Notes: a model not told the origin generated them from the letters alone. 64,000 bases of DNA from Phaeobacter porticola (GCF_001888185.1 NZ_CP016364.1:3410001-3474000); one strand, 5' to 3'; positions 1 through 9,955 are shown, counted from the first letter of the stretch. Translations and numbers: made by a program.

Positions 1-1
1 G

Positions 2-1180
2 GGCTTTTCTTACCTTGGGCCGATTGATGGCCACGATATGGACCAGCTGTTGCCGGTTCTGCGCACCGTGAAGGCCCGCGCCAGCGGTCCGATCCTGATC
101 CATGTGCTAACTAAGAAGGGCAAAGGCTACGCCCCCGCCGAGGCCGCCCGAGACAAGGGTCATGCCACCGCCAAATTCGACATGGTGACTGGCGAGCAAA
201 AGAAAGCCCCCTCTAACGCGCCCTCCTATACCTCTGTCTTTGGTAAGGAGTTGGTGCGGCTGGCGGCTGAGGACGACAAGATCTGCGCCGTTACGGCTGC
301 GATGCCCGATGGCACCGGATTGAGCCTGATGGCTGAGCGCTACCCTTCGCGCTGCTTTGACGTGGGCATTGCCGAGCAGCATGGCGTGACCTTTGCCGCC
401 GCGCTGGCCGCTGGCGGGATGAAACCATTCTGTGCAATGTATTCGACCTTCCTGCAGCGTGGCTATGATCAGGTGGTGCATGATGTGGCGATCCAGCGCC
501 TGCCTGTGCGCTTTGCCATCGACCGGGCTGGTCTGGTCGGCGCGGATGGGGCAACGCACGCGGGCAGCTTTGACATTGCTTATATGGCCAACCTGCCTGG
601 CATGGTGGTGATGGCCGCCGCAGATGAGGCTGAACTGGCGCATATGGTGGCCACTGCGGCAGCCCATGATGACGGTCCCATCGCATTTCGCTATCCGCGC
701 GGTGAGGGCGAAGGCCTCGATATGCCAGAAACGCCTGAGGTGCTGAAAATCGGCAAGGGCCGGATGATCCAAGAGGGCAAGCGCGTTGCGATCCTGTCCT
801 TTGGCACCCGCCTGGGTGAGGTGCGTAAGGCGGCTGAGGCGCTGGCGGCGAAGGGCATCACACCCACGATCGCAGATGCCCGCTTTGCCAAACCTCTGGA
901 CCGCGACATGATCCTGAAGCTTGCCGCAGACCATGAGGCGCTGATCACGATTGAGGAAGGCGCGGTGGGGGGCTTTGGCTCGCACGTGGCGCAAATGTTG
1001 GCCGAGGAAGGCGTTTTTGACAGCGGCCTCAAGTACCGTTCGATGGTGCTGCCCGACACCTTCATTGATCAGGCCAGCCCGGCGGATATGTACAATGTCG
1101 CCGCCATGAATGCCCCCCAGATCGAAGCCAAAGTTCTTGAGGTTCTGGGTGTTGCGTCAATTGGGGAAAAGCGGGCGTAA
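2..1180 (+). CDS. dxs: 1-deoxy-D-xylulose-5-phosphate synthase, 3' part (5' end outside window)
   Basis: The thiamine-diphosphate enzyme that condenses pyruvate and glyceraldehyde-3-phosphate, the first step of the non-mevalonate isoprenoid pathway. The reading frame is open from base 2, and its first visible residues include the GPIDGHD motif typical of DXS, so the gene begins before the window. About 392 C-terminal residues are visible, against roughly 640 in the family. The transketolase pyrimidine-binding domain is clear, with the catalytic-type Glu in GIAEQH, and the C-terminal transketolase domain follows. The ATG at 38 is internal. The next gene is convergent with only about 50 bases between and no clear terminator. 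Confidence 0.96.
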   Translation, partial: GFSYLGPIDGHDMDQLLPVLRTVKARASGPILIHVLTKKGKGYAPAEAARDKGHATAKFDMVTGEQKKAPSNAPSYTSVFGKELVRLAAEDDKICAVTAAMPDGTGLSLMAERYPSRCFDVGIAEQHGVTFAAALAAGGMKPFCAMYSTFLQRGYDQVVHDVAIQRLPVRFAIDRAGLVGADGATHAGSFDIAYMANLPGMVVMAAADEAELAHMVATAAAHDDGPIAFRYPRGEGEGLDMPETPEVLKIGKGRMIQEGKRVAILSFGTRLGEVRKAAEALAAKGITPTIADARFAKPLDRDMILKLAADHEALITIEEGAVGGFGSHVAQMLAEEGVFDSGLKYRSMVLPDTFIDQASPADMYNVAAMNAPQIEAKVLEVLGVASIGEKRA

Positions 1181-1231
1181 ACCCTTATCCTGGCAGGAAA
1201 TTTATACGAATCTCTTCGGACTTCAAAAGCT

Positions 1232-2110
1232 CTAGACCCCTGTCGTTTCCTGTGGCGGGGTAAAGGCTTCTAAATTTTCAGCGGCGCGGACCGCACGCAG
1301 ACCTTCGCGGTAGGTAGGGTATTGCAGTTCCACCCCCAACTCATCCTTGATGCGCTGGTTCTGCACGCGTTTGTTTTCGCCGTAGAAACTGCGCGCCATG
1401 GGGGTCATGCCGGCCTCGTCGAAAGGGACTTCGGCAGGAACTGGCAGGCCCAACAATTCAGCGGCGAAACCCAGAACATCCTGTGGCGGCGCGGGGTCAT
1501 CATCACAAAGGTTATAGATTGCGCCGGGGCTAGGTCGTGCTATCGACGCAGCAAGGACCTGCGCGATGTCTTCGACATGGATACGCGAAAACACCTGACC
1601 GGGTTTCACGATACGGCGGGCCTTGCCAGCCATCAGTTTCGCAAAGGGGCCGCGACCGGGACCATATATGCCCGCAAGCCGAAAGATATGCAGCGGTAGA
1701 TCTGGGATCGTCTGCCATGCATGTTCGGCCCCTGCCCGCCAGCGTCCGCGCTGGCTGGACGGGGTGACAGGCGTTGTCTCATCTACCCAAGCACCATCAT
1801 GATCGCCGTAGACCGCAGTTGTGGACAGGTAGCCGACCCATTGCAAGTGCTTGGCCTGTGCCAGATCCTCGGCCAATTCAGCCAGCACCGGATCCCCCTG
1901 CTCTGTCGGACCAACCGAGGACAGAATATGGCTGACCTCTTCTAGTGAAATCTGGGCGCCGGGCCAATTTATCAGTTCGACCCCGTCAAGCGGCGTGGCT
2001 TCACCCAGATTGCGCGTGGTCCCGATCACCCGCCAGCCATCGCGAGACAGGTGACGCGCCAGCGCGCGGGCGGAATAGCCGAAGCCAAGACAGAGAAGCG
2101 TTTTCGTCAT
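1232..2110 (-). CDS. SDR-family NAD(P)-dependent oxidoreductase (YeeZ-like)
   Basis: A 292-residue protein of the extended short-chain dehydrogenase/epimerase superfamily. The N-terminus has a Rossmann motif (LGFGYSARAL, about residues 8-17), and an STTAVYGDH segment resembles the Ser/Tyr active-site region of sugar epimerases. The frame extends upstream to 2185, but the ATG at 2110 puts the nucleotide-binding strand at the N-terminus and is the better start. The divergent methyltransferase gene starts 73 bases away, so the two share a promoter region. The substrate cannot be told from sequence. YeeZ-like proteins are usually annotated only as putative NAD-dependent epimerases. Confidence 0.85.
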   Translation of the reverse strand: MTKTLLCLGFGYSARALARHLSRDGWRVIGTTRNLGEATPLDGVELINWPGAQISLEEVSHILSSVGPTEQGDPVLAELAEDLAQAKHLQWVGYLSTTAVYGDHDGAWVDETTPVTPSSQRGRWRAGAEHAWQTIPDLPLHIFRLAGIYGPGRGPFAKLMAGKARRIVKPGQVFSRIHVEDIAQVLAASIARPSPGAIYNLCDDDPAPPQDVLGFAAELLGLPVPAEVPFDEAGMTPMARSFYGENKRVQNQRIKDELGVELQYPTYREGLRAVRAAENLEAFTPPQETTGV

Positions 2111-2183
2111 GCGCCATAGATGCGCGCGCCATTCCGACGGTGCAAGGGTTGATTCAAACACAAAAACCGCATTTGCTAGGGGC

Positions 2184-2819
2184 ATGGCTCAAAAACCGAT
2201 CAATCTGACGGCTGCCTATGGGCTGGAATCGCCGGAACAATCCCGTCAGCTTTATGCAGACTGGGCTGACAGCTATGACCGCAGCTTTGCTGAGGAGGCA
2301 AATTACATCCTGCCAGAACAGGTGGCACGCATGTTTGCTGCGGCCGATGGGCAGGGTCCGGTGCTGGATATCGGCGCCGGAACCGGACTTTGTGGCGTTG
2401 CGTTGGATAGATTGGGGATCTCGCCAATTGATGCCACTGACATCAGCCCCGAAATGCTGGCCCAGGCCCTGCGCAAGGATGTCTATCGCGATGTGATTGA
2501 GGCAGATCTGTCGGTGGGCGTGCCAGTGCCCCGCGCGACCTATGATGGTTTGGTATCCTCTGGCACCTTCACTCATGGTCATGTGGGACCAGAGGTTCTG
2601 CCCGGCCTGCTGCGTATCGCCAAACCCGCAGCGGTGTTTGCATTGGCGGTGAACGCACGGTTCTCGGTTACATCAGGATTCACGGCCGCGTTAAACCGCT
2701 TGCAGGACGGCAACTGGATCCGTGGTTTGACACTGCCCGAAGTCGCCATCTATGGCCCCAAGGCCACCGGCCCCCATCAGGCTGACAAAGCATTGATTGC
2801 GGTGTTTTCCAAAGTGTAG
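2184..2819 (+). CDS. class I SAM-dependent methyltransferase
   Basis: A 211-residue Rossmann-fold methyltransferase. Motif I (VLDIGAGTG) is at about residues 60-68 and an acidic motif II region (DATDISPEM) follows, as expected for S-adenosylmethionine binding. The ATG at 2184 is preferred over an upstream in-frame ATG at 2109 because the shorter form starts just before the conserved region and does not run into the divergent gene. The acceptor substrate is unknown. A short GC inverted repeat (2855-2862 with 2865-2872) lies between this gene and the convergent hydratase gene but lacks a T tract. Confidence 0.85.
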   Translation: MAQKPINLTAAYGLESPEQSRQLYADWADSYDRSFAEEANYILPEQVARMFAAADGQGPVLDIGAGTGLCGVALDRLGISPIDATDISPEMLAQALRKDVYRDVIEADLSVGVPVPRATYDGLVSSGTFTHGHVGPEVLPGLLRIAKPAAVFALAVNARFSVTSGFTAALNRLQDGNWIRGLTLPEVAIYGPKATGPHQADKALIAVFSKV

Positions 2820-2896
2820 GCAAGCGGAATCGTCAGATCACGCGCAGTCGGCGAGAGCGCGTGGACGCGCTCAAAACCGGTGCCACCTCCGCGCGC

Positions 2897-3682
2897 TCAG
2901 CGCCCTTTCCATACCGGATCACGTTTTTCCGCAAAGGCCCGCGCGCCCTCCATCTGATCTTCGCTGGCATAAAGCACATCAACACTGGCAAGTTGGCGTT
3001 TGGTGATGCGGTTCATTGCATCCTGAAACTTGGCATCCTCGGCATCGCGCACAATTTCCTTGATCGCGGCGTAGACCAGCGGTGGGCCAGAAGCGAGCAG
3101 CCGGGCCAATTCCCAGGCACGGTCCATCAGTTGACTTGCGGCAACGATCTCATTCACCAATCCCCAACGGTGGGCCTCATCTGCATCAAACCAACGTCCG
3201 GTCAGCAATAGCTCCATCGCGATATGATATGGGATACGCTTGGGCAGTTTGATCGATGCGGCGTCCGCCACCGTGCCAGAGCGGATTTCCGGCAGAGCAA
3301 AGCTGGCATGATCTGCAGCCAAAATCATGTCTGCCGACAGCGCCAGCTCCAACCCGCCACCGCAGGCGATGCCATTTACAGCGGCAATCACCGGCTTGTT
3401 CATGTCGCGCAATTCCTGCAACCCACCAAAGCCACCGACGCCATAATCGCCGTCGACCGCATCACCATCGGCAGCGGCTTTCAGATCCCAGCCGGGGCAA
3501 AAGAACTTCTCGCCGCCACCAGTCAAGATCGCCACCCGCAACGCTGGATCATCACGAAAATCGCGAAAGATGTCCCCCATGATCATACTTGTTTTCAGAT
3601 CAATTGCGTTGGCCTTTGGTCGATCTAGCGTGATCTCAAGAATGGCGCCTTCACGGCGGGTCCGGGCGGGACAGTCAGTCAT
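2897..3682 (-). CDS. caiD: crotonobetainyl-CoA hydratase-like enoyl-CoA hydratase (CaiD-like)
   Basis: A 261-residue crotonase-fold protein, the length I recall for E. coli CaiD. Several stretches match remembered CaiD sequence closely: LDRPKANAID, GEKFF with GWDLKAAA, and the C-terminal FAEKRDPVWKGR. Two glutamates sit at the crotonase catalytic positions, E112 (GGGLELAL) and E132 (ALPE). The predicted reaction is reversible hydration of crotonobetainyl-CoA to carnitinyl-CoA, or of a related quaternary-amine enoyl-CoA. The start ATG at 3682 overlaps the end of the CoA ligase gene by 8 bases, so the two are cotranscribed. A longer frame to 3850 is rejected because it runs deep into the ligase gene. 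The symbol rests on similarity and neighbours. Confidence 0.82.
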   Translation of the reverse strand: MTDCPARTRREGAILEITLDRPKANAIDLKTSMIMGDIFRDFRDDPALRVAILTGGGEKFFCPGWDLKAAADGDAVDGDYGVGGFGGLQELRDMNKPVIAAVNGIACGGGLELALSADMILAADHASFALPEIRSGTVADAASIKLPKRIPYHIAMELLLTGRWFDADEAHRWGLVNEIVAASQLMDRAWELARLLASGPPLVYAAIKEIVRDAEDAKFQDAMNRITKRQLASVDVLYASEDQMEGARAFAEKRDPVWKGR

Positions 3683-5732
3683 CGTTGATTTCCTTTTCTC
3701 GCAGCAGCACATCGACAGCAATGGCGTCGGTTGCAGTACAGATAAGCGGGTTGATTTCAATTTCTTCGACCCTGTCGGCATGAGCAAGCACATAACGTTC
3801 CACCGCACGAATCGCACGCAGGATGGCAGGCCGATCAGCCGCTGCGGCACCGCGATACCCAGAAAGCAACCGGTTGAGGCGCAAAGTATTCAGCGTCTCT
3901 TCCAACATGATATCTGTCACCGGTAACAGCAGCGACACACTGTCCTGCAACAATTCGGTCAGCACCCCGCCAGCTCCAAGTGTCAGCACAAAACCATGGG
4001 CCGGATCACGGGTAACACCAACCAACAGCTCAGCCACAGAACCGGTGATCATCTCCTCCAGCAGCAACTGGTCCGTTGGCATCTCTTCAGCTGCGCAGCT
4101 GACCTCCTCCATTGACATCAGCCCCAGACGCAGAGCTCCGGCCTCACTCTTATGGGCCAGCCCCTCAGCCTTGAGCACAAGCGGGAACCCAATGTCCGCT
4201 GTCACCTCGCCCCCCAGAGCAGACACCTGTGCGCGCGCAAGACGGCGGTTGCGCGGAACCCTGAGGCCAGACACGGAAAGCCGTTGTTTGGCCTCCCCCT
4301 CAGGCACAAGTACCGGCGCAGGTTCCGCGTCAACAGGTGGCAGAGCCAGGCGTAGGTCGCACGGAGGGCCGATGCGACTGGCGGCGGCAGCTGCGGTCAG
4401 CGCCTCCTGTAAACCGGCAAGCGGCACGACCCCGGCGTGAAGCAGGCGCATGGCCACATCTTCTGGCATCAGCTCTGGCAGGGTCGCCACCATCGCCAGC
4501 GGTGCACCCGTCTGCTCTCGCGTGGCAATGGCTGCCTCTACTGTGCAATCCCAATCATCAGCAGAACACCTGTCAGTCCGCGGAAAATCAACGATCAGCA
4601 TTAGCAAGTCCAGATCGGGATCCACCATCGCACTGAACGCCCGTGTCATTGCGGGAACGTCACGCCAAATATAGGTATGATAGTCCAACGGATTGGCCAA
4701 AGCGACCATCGGCCCAAGCGCCTCGCGCAGCGCCTGTCGCTGACCATTGGAAAGCGGCGGGAATTCCACCCCTTGCGTCTGCCCAAGATCGGCGGCGAGA
4801 CTGGCCTCTCCTCCCGAGCAGCTGATCGTGGCCAGCTTCCGCCCGGCGGGTGGTCCCAAAACATGCAGAAGCTTGAGCGTTTCAAGGAACACCGGCAGAT
4901 CGTAAACACGCACAATTCCGCAGCGCCGCAAAAGCGCATCAGCCCCGGCATCCTGCCCCGCAAGCGATGCTGTATGTGACAAGGTTGCCGCCTGCGCCTG
5001 ACCAGATCGTCCGACTTTTAACGCCACAACGGGTTTACCCAACGCCGCCGCGCGTTGTGCCAAATCCTCAAACGCGCGCAAATCGCGAATGCCTTCGATG
5101 TGCAGACCAAGCGCGGTTACCCGCGGATCCTCCAACAGACTTTGGGCGATTTGCGCAATGTCGCTTTGCGCTTGGTTACCGACTGTTACCATATAGGCAA
5201 TCGGCAAAGCTCGCCGCTGCATAGTCATATTGATCGCGATATTGGAACTCTGGGTCAAAATAGCGACGCCGCGTTTTACACATTCGCCACCATGTTGGTC
5301 AGGCCACAAAAGAGCACCATCCAGGTAGTTGATGAAGCCGTAGCAATTGGGCCCCAGGATGGGCATTTCTCCAGCTGCGGCAAGCAAAGCTTTTTGAAGC
5401 CCTGCCGCACCCCCGTCTTCCTGCTGCGCCTCTAGAAAACCAGACGCGAAACAGACCGCGCCCCCCGCACCGCGGCGGGATAACTCTGCCACGACCTCAA
5501 CAGTAGTGTGCCTGTTGACGCCGACAAAGCTGGCATCTGGTGCCCCCGGTAACGCGTTTATATCTCTGTAAGCCGGAAGGCCGCCAATCTCAGCCATTCT
5601 TGGGTGGACGGGCCATATCTCTCCAGAAAAACCTATATTCTGAAGCTGTTCGATCACTTGGGAACACCAGGCTCCCCCGCCAATGACAGCGATACTGGTG
5701 GGACGAAACAATCTGGCAAAATCACGCGTCAT
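3675..5732 (-). CDS. acetate--CoA ligase family protein (ADP-forming acyl-CoA synthetase)
   Basis: A 685-residue fused CoA ligase. The N-terminal third is a CoA-binding Rossmann domain (SIAVIGGGAWCS near residues 13-24), followed by succinyl-CoA-synthetase-like flavodoxin folds. The last 200 or so residues are an ATP-grasp domain (FPLVLKAEGLAHKSEAGAL). This is the layout of ADP-forming acetyl-CoA synthetase family enzymes, which make an acyl-CoA from a free acid, ATP and CoA. Between a CaiD-like hydratase and an acyl-CoA dehydrogenase, it is the likely activating enzyme for carnitine, crotonobetaine or gamma-butyrobetaine (inference). No CaiC-type AMP-forming ligase or CaiB-type CoA transferase is visible nearby. 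Confidence 0.85.
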   Translation of the reverse strand: MTRDFARLFRPTSIAVIGGGAWCSQVIEQLQNIGFSGEIWPVHPRMAEIGGLPAYRDINALPGAPDASFVGVNRHTTVEVVAELSRRGAGGAVCFASGFLEAQQEDGGAAGLQKALLAAAGEMPILGPNCYGFINYLDGALLWPDQHGGECVKRGVAILTQSSNIAINMTMQRRALPIAYMVTVGNQAQSDIAQIAQSLLEDPRVTALGLHIEGIRDLRAFEDLAQRAAALGKPVVALKVGRSGQAQAATLSHTASLAGQDAGADALLRRCGIVRVYDLPVFLETLKLLHVLGPPAGRKLATISCSGGEASLAADLGQTQGVEFPPLSNGQRQALREALGPMVALANPLDYHTYIWRDVPAMTRAFSAMVDPDLDLLMLIVDFPRTDRCSADDWDCTVEAAIATREQTGAPLAMVATLPELMPEDVAMRLLHAGVVPLAGLQEALTAAAAASRIGPPCDLRLALPPVDAEPAPVLVPEGEAKQRLSVSGLRVPRNRRLARAQVSALGGEVTADIGFPLVLKAEGLAHKSEAGALRLGLMSMEEVSCAAEEMPTDQLLLEEMITGSVAELLVGVTRDPAHGFVLTLGAGGVLTELLQDSVSLLLPVTDIMLEETLNTLRLNRLLSGYRGAAAADRPAILRAIRAVERYVLAHADRVEEIEINPLICTATDAIAVDVLLREKEINDD

Positions 5733-5835
5733 CGTAAACGCTCCGCTTAATCAACATCAGGGTGCTTTCGGCGAAATCTGCTCAGCTCGGTTCCAGTGAG
5801 CCGTACAGGATTAGGCACGTCCATCGCAGCCCCGC

Positions 5836-6999
5836 TTAACCGCCATGGGCACGCAGCAACTCGCGGCTGATGATATGGCGCTGGATTTCACTGGTGCCTT
5901 CCCAGATCCGCTCCACCCGCGCGTCGCGCCAGATGCGTTCCAGTGGCAACTCATCCATCAGCCCCATACCGCCGTGGATCTGGATCGCCTCATCCGCCAC
6001 CATGGCCAGCATCTCTGTCGCTTTCAGCTTGGCCATGGACATATCGGCCTCTGTCACGCTGCCCTGATCGAGTTTCCAGGCGGCTTCCCAGGTCAGCAAG
6101 TTTGCCGCCTTCAGCTCGGTGGCCATATCTGCCAGCTTGAAGGAAACCCCCTGAAATTTCCCAATCTGCTGACCGAATTGGCGTCGTTCAGCCGCGTAGG
6201 AGATGGCGTGATCCAGCGCACGCTCTGCCCGACCTAAGCAGGTTGCAGCGACTTGCAGACGGGTGGCACCGAGCCATGTGTTGGCAACGTCAAAGCCTTT
6301 GTCGATCTCACCCAGAACCGCAGATTTGGGCAGGCGGCAATCATCGAATTCCAGCACCGCATTGGTGTACCCCCGGTGACTTACATTTCGATAGCCGTCG
6401 CGGATGGTGAAACCTGGCGTGCCTTTATCGACAAAAAACGCCGTGATCTTCTTTTTGGGGCCACGCGGCGTGTCTTCCTCACCCGTTGCCATGAATACAA
6501 TGGCAAAATCGGCGATATCTGCATGACTGATGAAATGTTTGGTACCATTCAGAATGAAGTCACCGCCGTCCTGACGCGCAGTTGCTGTCATGCCGCGCAG
6601 ATCGGACCCAGCGCCCGGTTCGGTCATGGCGAGGCAATCCCATTTCTCGCCCCGGATACAGGGGTAGAGATATTCCTCTTTCTGCTCCTCGGTGCCCGCC
6701 AGAAGGATGTTCGACGGGCGCGCGACGCAGGTCCAGTGCAGGGCGTAATTGGCGCGGCCCAGCTCTTTTTCATAGAGCAGCCACGTTAGCGTATCGAGCC
6801 CGGCACCGCCGACTTCCTCTGGCATATTGGCGGCGTATAATCCGGCCTCGATCGCCTTGGCCTGAATTTCGCGCACCAACTCCATCGGCAAGTGACCGTT
6901 GCGCTCCACCTCCAGTTCGTGCGGATAGAGCTCCTTGGTGACAAAGGCGCGCGTGGTGTCCACGATCATCGACTGTTCTTCGGACAGGCCAAACTGCAT
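5836..6999 (-). CDS. acyl-CoA dehydrogenase (CaiA-like)
   Basis: A 387-residue flavin-dependent acyl-CoA dehydrogenase of normal length. Signatures include the FAD-contact segment CLAMTEPGAGSD, the QIHGGMG motif, and a C-terminal WEGTSEIQR in which the Glu near residue 367 is the expected catalytic base (Tyr is more usual than Trp just before it). It would oxidise a saturated acyl-CoA to the enoyl-CoA, or act as a reductase as CaiA does with crotonobetainyl-CoA. It is the first gene of the leftward operon, about 100 bases upstream of the CoA ligase, and is divergent from the regulator at 7088. The start is at 6999, preceded by a GGAG-type ribosome site. Confidence 0.9.
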   Translation of the reverse strand: MQFGLSEEQSMIVDTTRAFVTKELYPHELEVERNGHLPMELVREIQAKAIEAGLYAANMPEEVGGAGLDTLTWLLYEKELGRANYALHWTCVARPSNILLAGTEEQKEEYLYPCIRGEKWDCLAMTEPGAGSDLRGMTATARQDGGDFILNGTKHFISHADIADFAIVFMATGEEDTPRGPKKKITAFFVDKGTPGFTIRDGYRNVSHRGYTNAVLEFDDCRLPKSAVLGEIDKGFDVANTWLGATRLQVAATCLGRAERALDHAISYAAERRQFGQQIGKFQGVSFKLADMATELKAANLLTWEAAWKLDQGSVTEADMSMAKLKATEMLAMVADEAIQIHGGMGLMDELPLERIWRDARVERIWEGTSEIQRHIISRELLRAHGG

Positions 7000-7087
7000 T
7001 TCCGCTCCTCCTTGGTGGTTCCTGCATTGATCTTGACCTGAGCCTAGGGCTGGGAGAGGCTACCATCGTGCAGAAACGGACCTTTTC

Positions 7088-8032
7088 ATGCCAAGTTGGA
7101 AGAAACCTCACGCCGCGCCGCAGCAGATCGACCTGCTGCTGTTTGATCAGTTCTCCGGTCACTGCCTCGCCAATACGGTCGAGCCGCTGCGCGCGGCGAA
7201 TACCTTTGCCGGGAGACAGGTCTACTCATGGCGGTTTGTTACGGTAGACGGCGGCACCGCGATGTCTTCAGCCAGCATGGAGGTCACCGCGCAGATGCCG
7301 CTGCGCAAGGCAGAGGGCGATATGCTGATTGCAATGCCCAGCTATGGCTATCTGCGCCACGCAACTGAGACCACCGCGCGGGGATTGCGGGCGGCAGAGC
7401 AACGCTATGACGTTCTGGCAGGGTTTGATACAGGCGCCTGGCTGCTGGCGGCGGCCGGGCTGCTGAATGGCTATCGGGCCACGATTCACAGCTCGGAACT
7501 GGAGGCATTTACCGACATGTTCCCAGCGGTTCAGGCGGAGACACATCGGTTTCTCTGGGATCGTGACCGGCTGACGTGCTCCGGCGCCATGGCGGCCTTT
7601 GACGGGGTCCTCGACATGATTGCACAGCAGCACGGGCAAGCGTTGCGGCTGGATGTTGCAGCCCTGTTTCTGAGCGAAAGTCAGTCCGGGAGCGGCCGAT
7701 CATCCCCTGTGCGCAGCGCCTCTGTGGCCCGGGCCATCCGGGCGATGGAGGCCAATCTGGAAACGCCACTGTCGCTGGAGGAGGTGGCAAGACATGCAGG
7801 ACGCAGCCTACGGGATCTGGCGCGCCGCACGCGGGGCGAGTTGGGCGCCACGCCGCAGGCGCTCTACCGGCATTTGCGACTAAAGCAGGCAAAATGCCTT
7901 GTCTTAGAGACTGATTTTAGTGTCGCCGAGATTGCGTTGCGCTGCGGATATGAGGACCCCAGCGCCCTGACTCGTGCCTTTCGCAGCGCCTTTGCGACAA
8001 CGCCGCGCGCGCTGCGCGCCACCCGACGATAG
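7088..8032 (+). CDS. GlxA-family AraC-type transcriptional regulator
   Basis: A 314-residue two-domain regulator. Residues about 10-190 form a DJ-1/PfpI (class I glutamine-amidotransferase-like) sensor domain beginning IDLLLFDQFSGHCLANTVEPL. Residues about 215-310 form two helix-turn-helix units of the AraC/XylS type (LSLEEVARHAGRSLRDLARR and VAEIALRCGYEDPSALTRAF). The gene is divergent from the acyl-CoA dehydrogenase operon with an 88-base shared promoter region, so it very probably controls that operon. Carnitine- and betaine-responsive regulators of pseudomonads (CdhR, GbdR) belong to this family, which supports the carnitine-type assignment but does not prove it. Confidence 0.9.
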   Translation: MPSWKKPHAAPQQIDLLLFDQFSGHCLANTVEPLRAANTFAGRQVYSWRFVTVDGGTAMSSASMEVTAQMPLRKAEGDMLIAMPSYGYLRHATETTARGLRAAEQRYDVLAGFDTGAWLLAAAGLLNGYRATIHSSELEAFTDMFPAVQAETHRFLWDRDRLTCSGAMAAFDGVLDMIAQQHGQALRLDVAALFLSESQSGSGRSSPVRSASVARAIRAMEANLETPLSLEEVARHAGRSLRDLARRTRGELGATPQALYRHLRLKQAKCLVLETDFSVAEIALRCGYEDPSALTRAFRSAFATTPRALRATRR

Positions 8033-8140
8033 CATTCGCGGATCCCTACAGCGGTCTTCTTGTATTGCAAAAAGCAGCTATTGTTTGCGCTAGCGCTCAA
8101 GGGGCCTTGCGCTTGCCCGGGTTATCGGAACAATTGGGCC

Positions 8141-9955
8141 ATGACAGATATCGCATTCCCAAGCTGGCCCGACGTTGCCCCTCAATTGATCGAAGTTGCG
8201 GCAGGCCGCCGCCCTGCGGATACGGTGATCCGCAAAGGGATCTGGGTCAATGTTCACACCCGCGAACAACTGCCCGATCATGACATTGCCATCGTCGCCG
8301 GGCGCATCGCTTATGTCGGCCCCGATGCCAGCTATTGCACCGGTCCCGATACCGAAGTGATTGAGGCCAATGGCCGCTATATGATCCCTGGTCTCTGTGA
8401 TGCGCATATGCATATTGAGTCCGGGATGCTGACCCCCGCAGAATTCGCCCGTGCGGTGATCCCACATGGTACCACCTCAATGTTCACCGACCCGCATGAG
8501 ATCGCCAACGTGCTGGGGCTGGAGGGCGTGAGGTTGATGCATGACGAGGCGCTGTTGCAGCCGGTCAATATCTTTACCCAGATGCCATCCTGCGCGCCCT
8601 CCGCGCCGGGGCTGGAAACCACCGGGTATGAGATTACCGCCGAGGATGTTGCGGAGGCCATGAGCTGGCCGGGGATTATTGGTCTGGGTGAGATGATGAA
8701 TTTCCCCGGTGTGGCTGCCGGTGATCCCAAGATGCTGGCCGAGATCGCGGCGACACAGCGCGCGGGAAAAACCGTGGGTGGGCATTACGCCTCACCGGAT
8801 TTAGGGCCGAGTTTCGCGGCCTATGTTGCGGGCGGTCCGGCAGATGACCACGAGGGCACCTGCGAGGCGGATGCCATCGCCCGCATGCGGCAGGGGATGC
8901 GCGCGATGGTGCGGCTGGGATCGGCCTGGTACGACGTTGAGGCGCAGATCACGGCAATCACCGAAAAGGGGCTGGATCCGCGCAATTTCATCCTTTGTAC
9001 AGACGACTGCCACTCAGGTACACTGGTCAATGATGGTCATATGAACCGGGTGGTGCGCCACGCCATCGACTGTGGTTGTGATCCGGTCATCGCCTTGCAG
9101 ATGGCGACGATCAACACCGCGACACATTTCGGGCTGGAGCGGGATATCGGCTCCCTCACACCGGGGCGCCGCGCCGATGTGATCCTGACATCCGACCTCA
9201 GGACGCTGCCGATCGAACTGGTGATGGCCCGCGGCAAGATCGTTGCCAAGGACGGTGAGATCACGGTGGACTGCCCGCATCTGGCTTGGCCCGAAACCGC
9301 GCGTGGCACCGTGCATCTGGGGCATCAGTTGAGCGCTGCGGATTTTGAAATCAGCGCACCAGACGGGGCCAATGCCGTCACCGCCAATGTGATTGGTGTG
9401 GTGGAAAACCAGGCCCCGACCAAAGCGCTACAGGCGAAGCTGCCCGTTCAGGACGGGCTGGTCGAGGCCACCATGGCGGAGACGGGTGATGTCTGCCAGA
9501 TCGCGCTGGTGGAACGCCACCAGGCAACAGGCGGTGTGACCAACGCCTTTGTTTCTGGCTTTGGATATGATGGCCGGATGGCGATGGCCTCCACCGTGGC
9601 GCATGACAGCCACCATATGATCGTGGTTGGCACAGATCGTGCGCAGATGGCGCTGGCAGCCAATCGTCTGGCAGAGGTCGGTGGCGGTATCACCATCTAC
9701 CGCGATGGCACCGAGCTGGCACTGATCGAACTGCCCATTGCCGGGTTGATGTCTGACAGCCCGGCCACCGAAGTCGCCGCCAAGGCACAGAAGATGGTCG
9801 ACGCAATGCAAGCCTGCGGCTGCAATCTCAACAATGCTTATATGCAACACTCGCTGCTGGCGCTGGTCGTGATCCCCGAACTGCGGATTTCCGATCTAGG
9901 GCTGGTTGATGTGCGTAGTTTCAAAAAAATTCCAGTGATCGAGCCCCATTCATGA
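8141..9955 (+). CDS. ade: adenine deaminase
   Basis: A 604-residue metal-dependent amidohydrolase that converts adenine to hypoxanthine and ammonia. The N-terminal composite domain leads to the metal-binding strand CDAHMHIESG (His at about residues 89 and 91), followed by TDPHEIANVLG and the FILCTDDCHSG region. The C-terminal Ade domain is present, so this is the large bacterial Ade type rather than an adenosine-deaminase-like enzyme. The ATG at 8141 is preferred to upstream in-frame starts because the family begins here. The stop overlaps the start of the AMP nucleosidase gene by four bases (ATGA), which indicates translational coupling. Confidence 0.94.
   Translation: MTDIAFPSWPDVAPQLIEVAAGRRPADTVIRKGIWVNVHTREQLPDHDIAIVAGRIAYVGPDASYCTGPDTEVIEANGRYMIPGLCDAHMHIESGMLTPAEFARAVIPHGTTSMFTDPHEIANVLGLEGVRLMHDEALLQPVNIFTQMPSCAPSAPGLETTGYEITAEDVAEAMSWPGIIGLGEMMNFPGVAAGDPKMLAEIAATQRAGKTVGGHYASPDLGPSFAAYVAGGPADDHEGTCEADAIARMRQGMRAMVRLGSAWYDVEAQITAITEKGLDPRNFILCTDDCHSGTLVNDGHMNRVVRHAIDCGCDPVIALQMATINTATHFGLERDIGSLTPGRRADVILTSDLRTLPIELVMARGKIVAKDGEITVDCPHLAWPETARGTVHLGHQLSAADFEISAPDGANAVTANVIGVVENQAPTKALQAKLPVQDGLVEATMAETGDVCQIALVERHQATGGVTNAFVSGFGYDGRMAMASTVAHDSHHMIVVGTDRAQMALAANRLAEVGGGITIYRDGTELALIELPIAGLMSDSPATEVAAKAQKMVDAMQACGCNLNNAYMQHSLLALVVIPELRISDLGLVDVRSFKKIPVIEPHS

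Noticed and set aside
107-994. A 295-codon minus-strand frame at the left end
   Set aside because: It is antisense to dxs, which has clear motifs in the plus strand.
8033-8140. Possible purine riboswitch before adenine deaminase
   Set aside because: The conserved purine-riboswitch core and its paired loops were not seen. Only a short GCGCTAGCGC palindrome is present.
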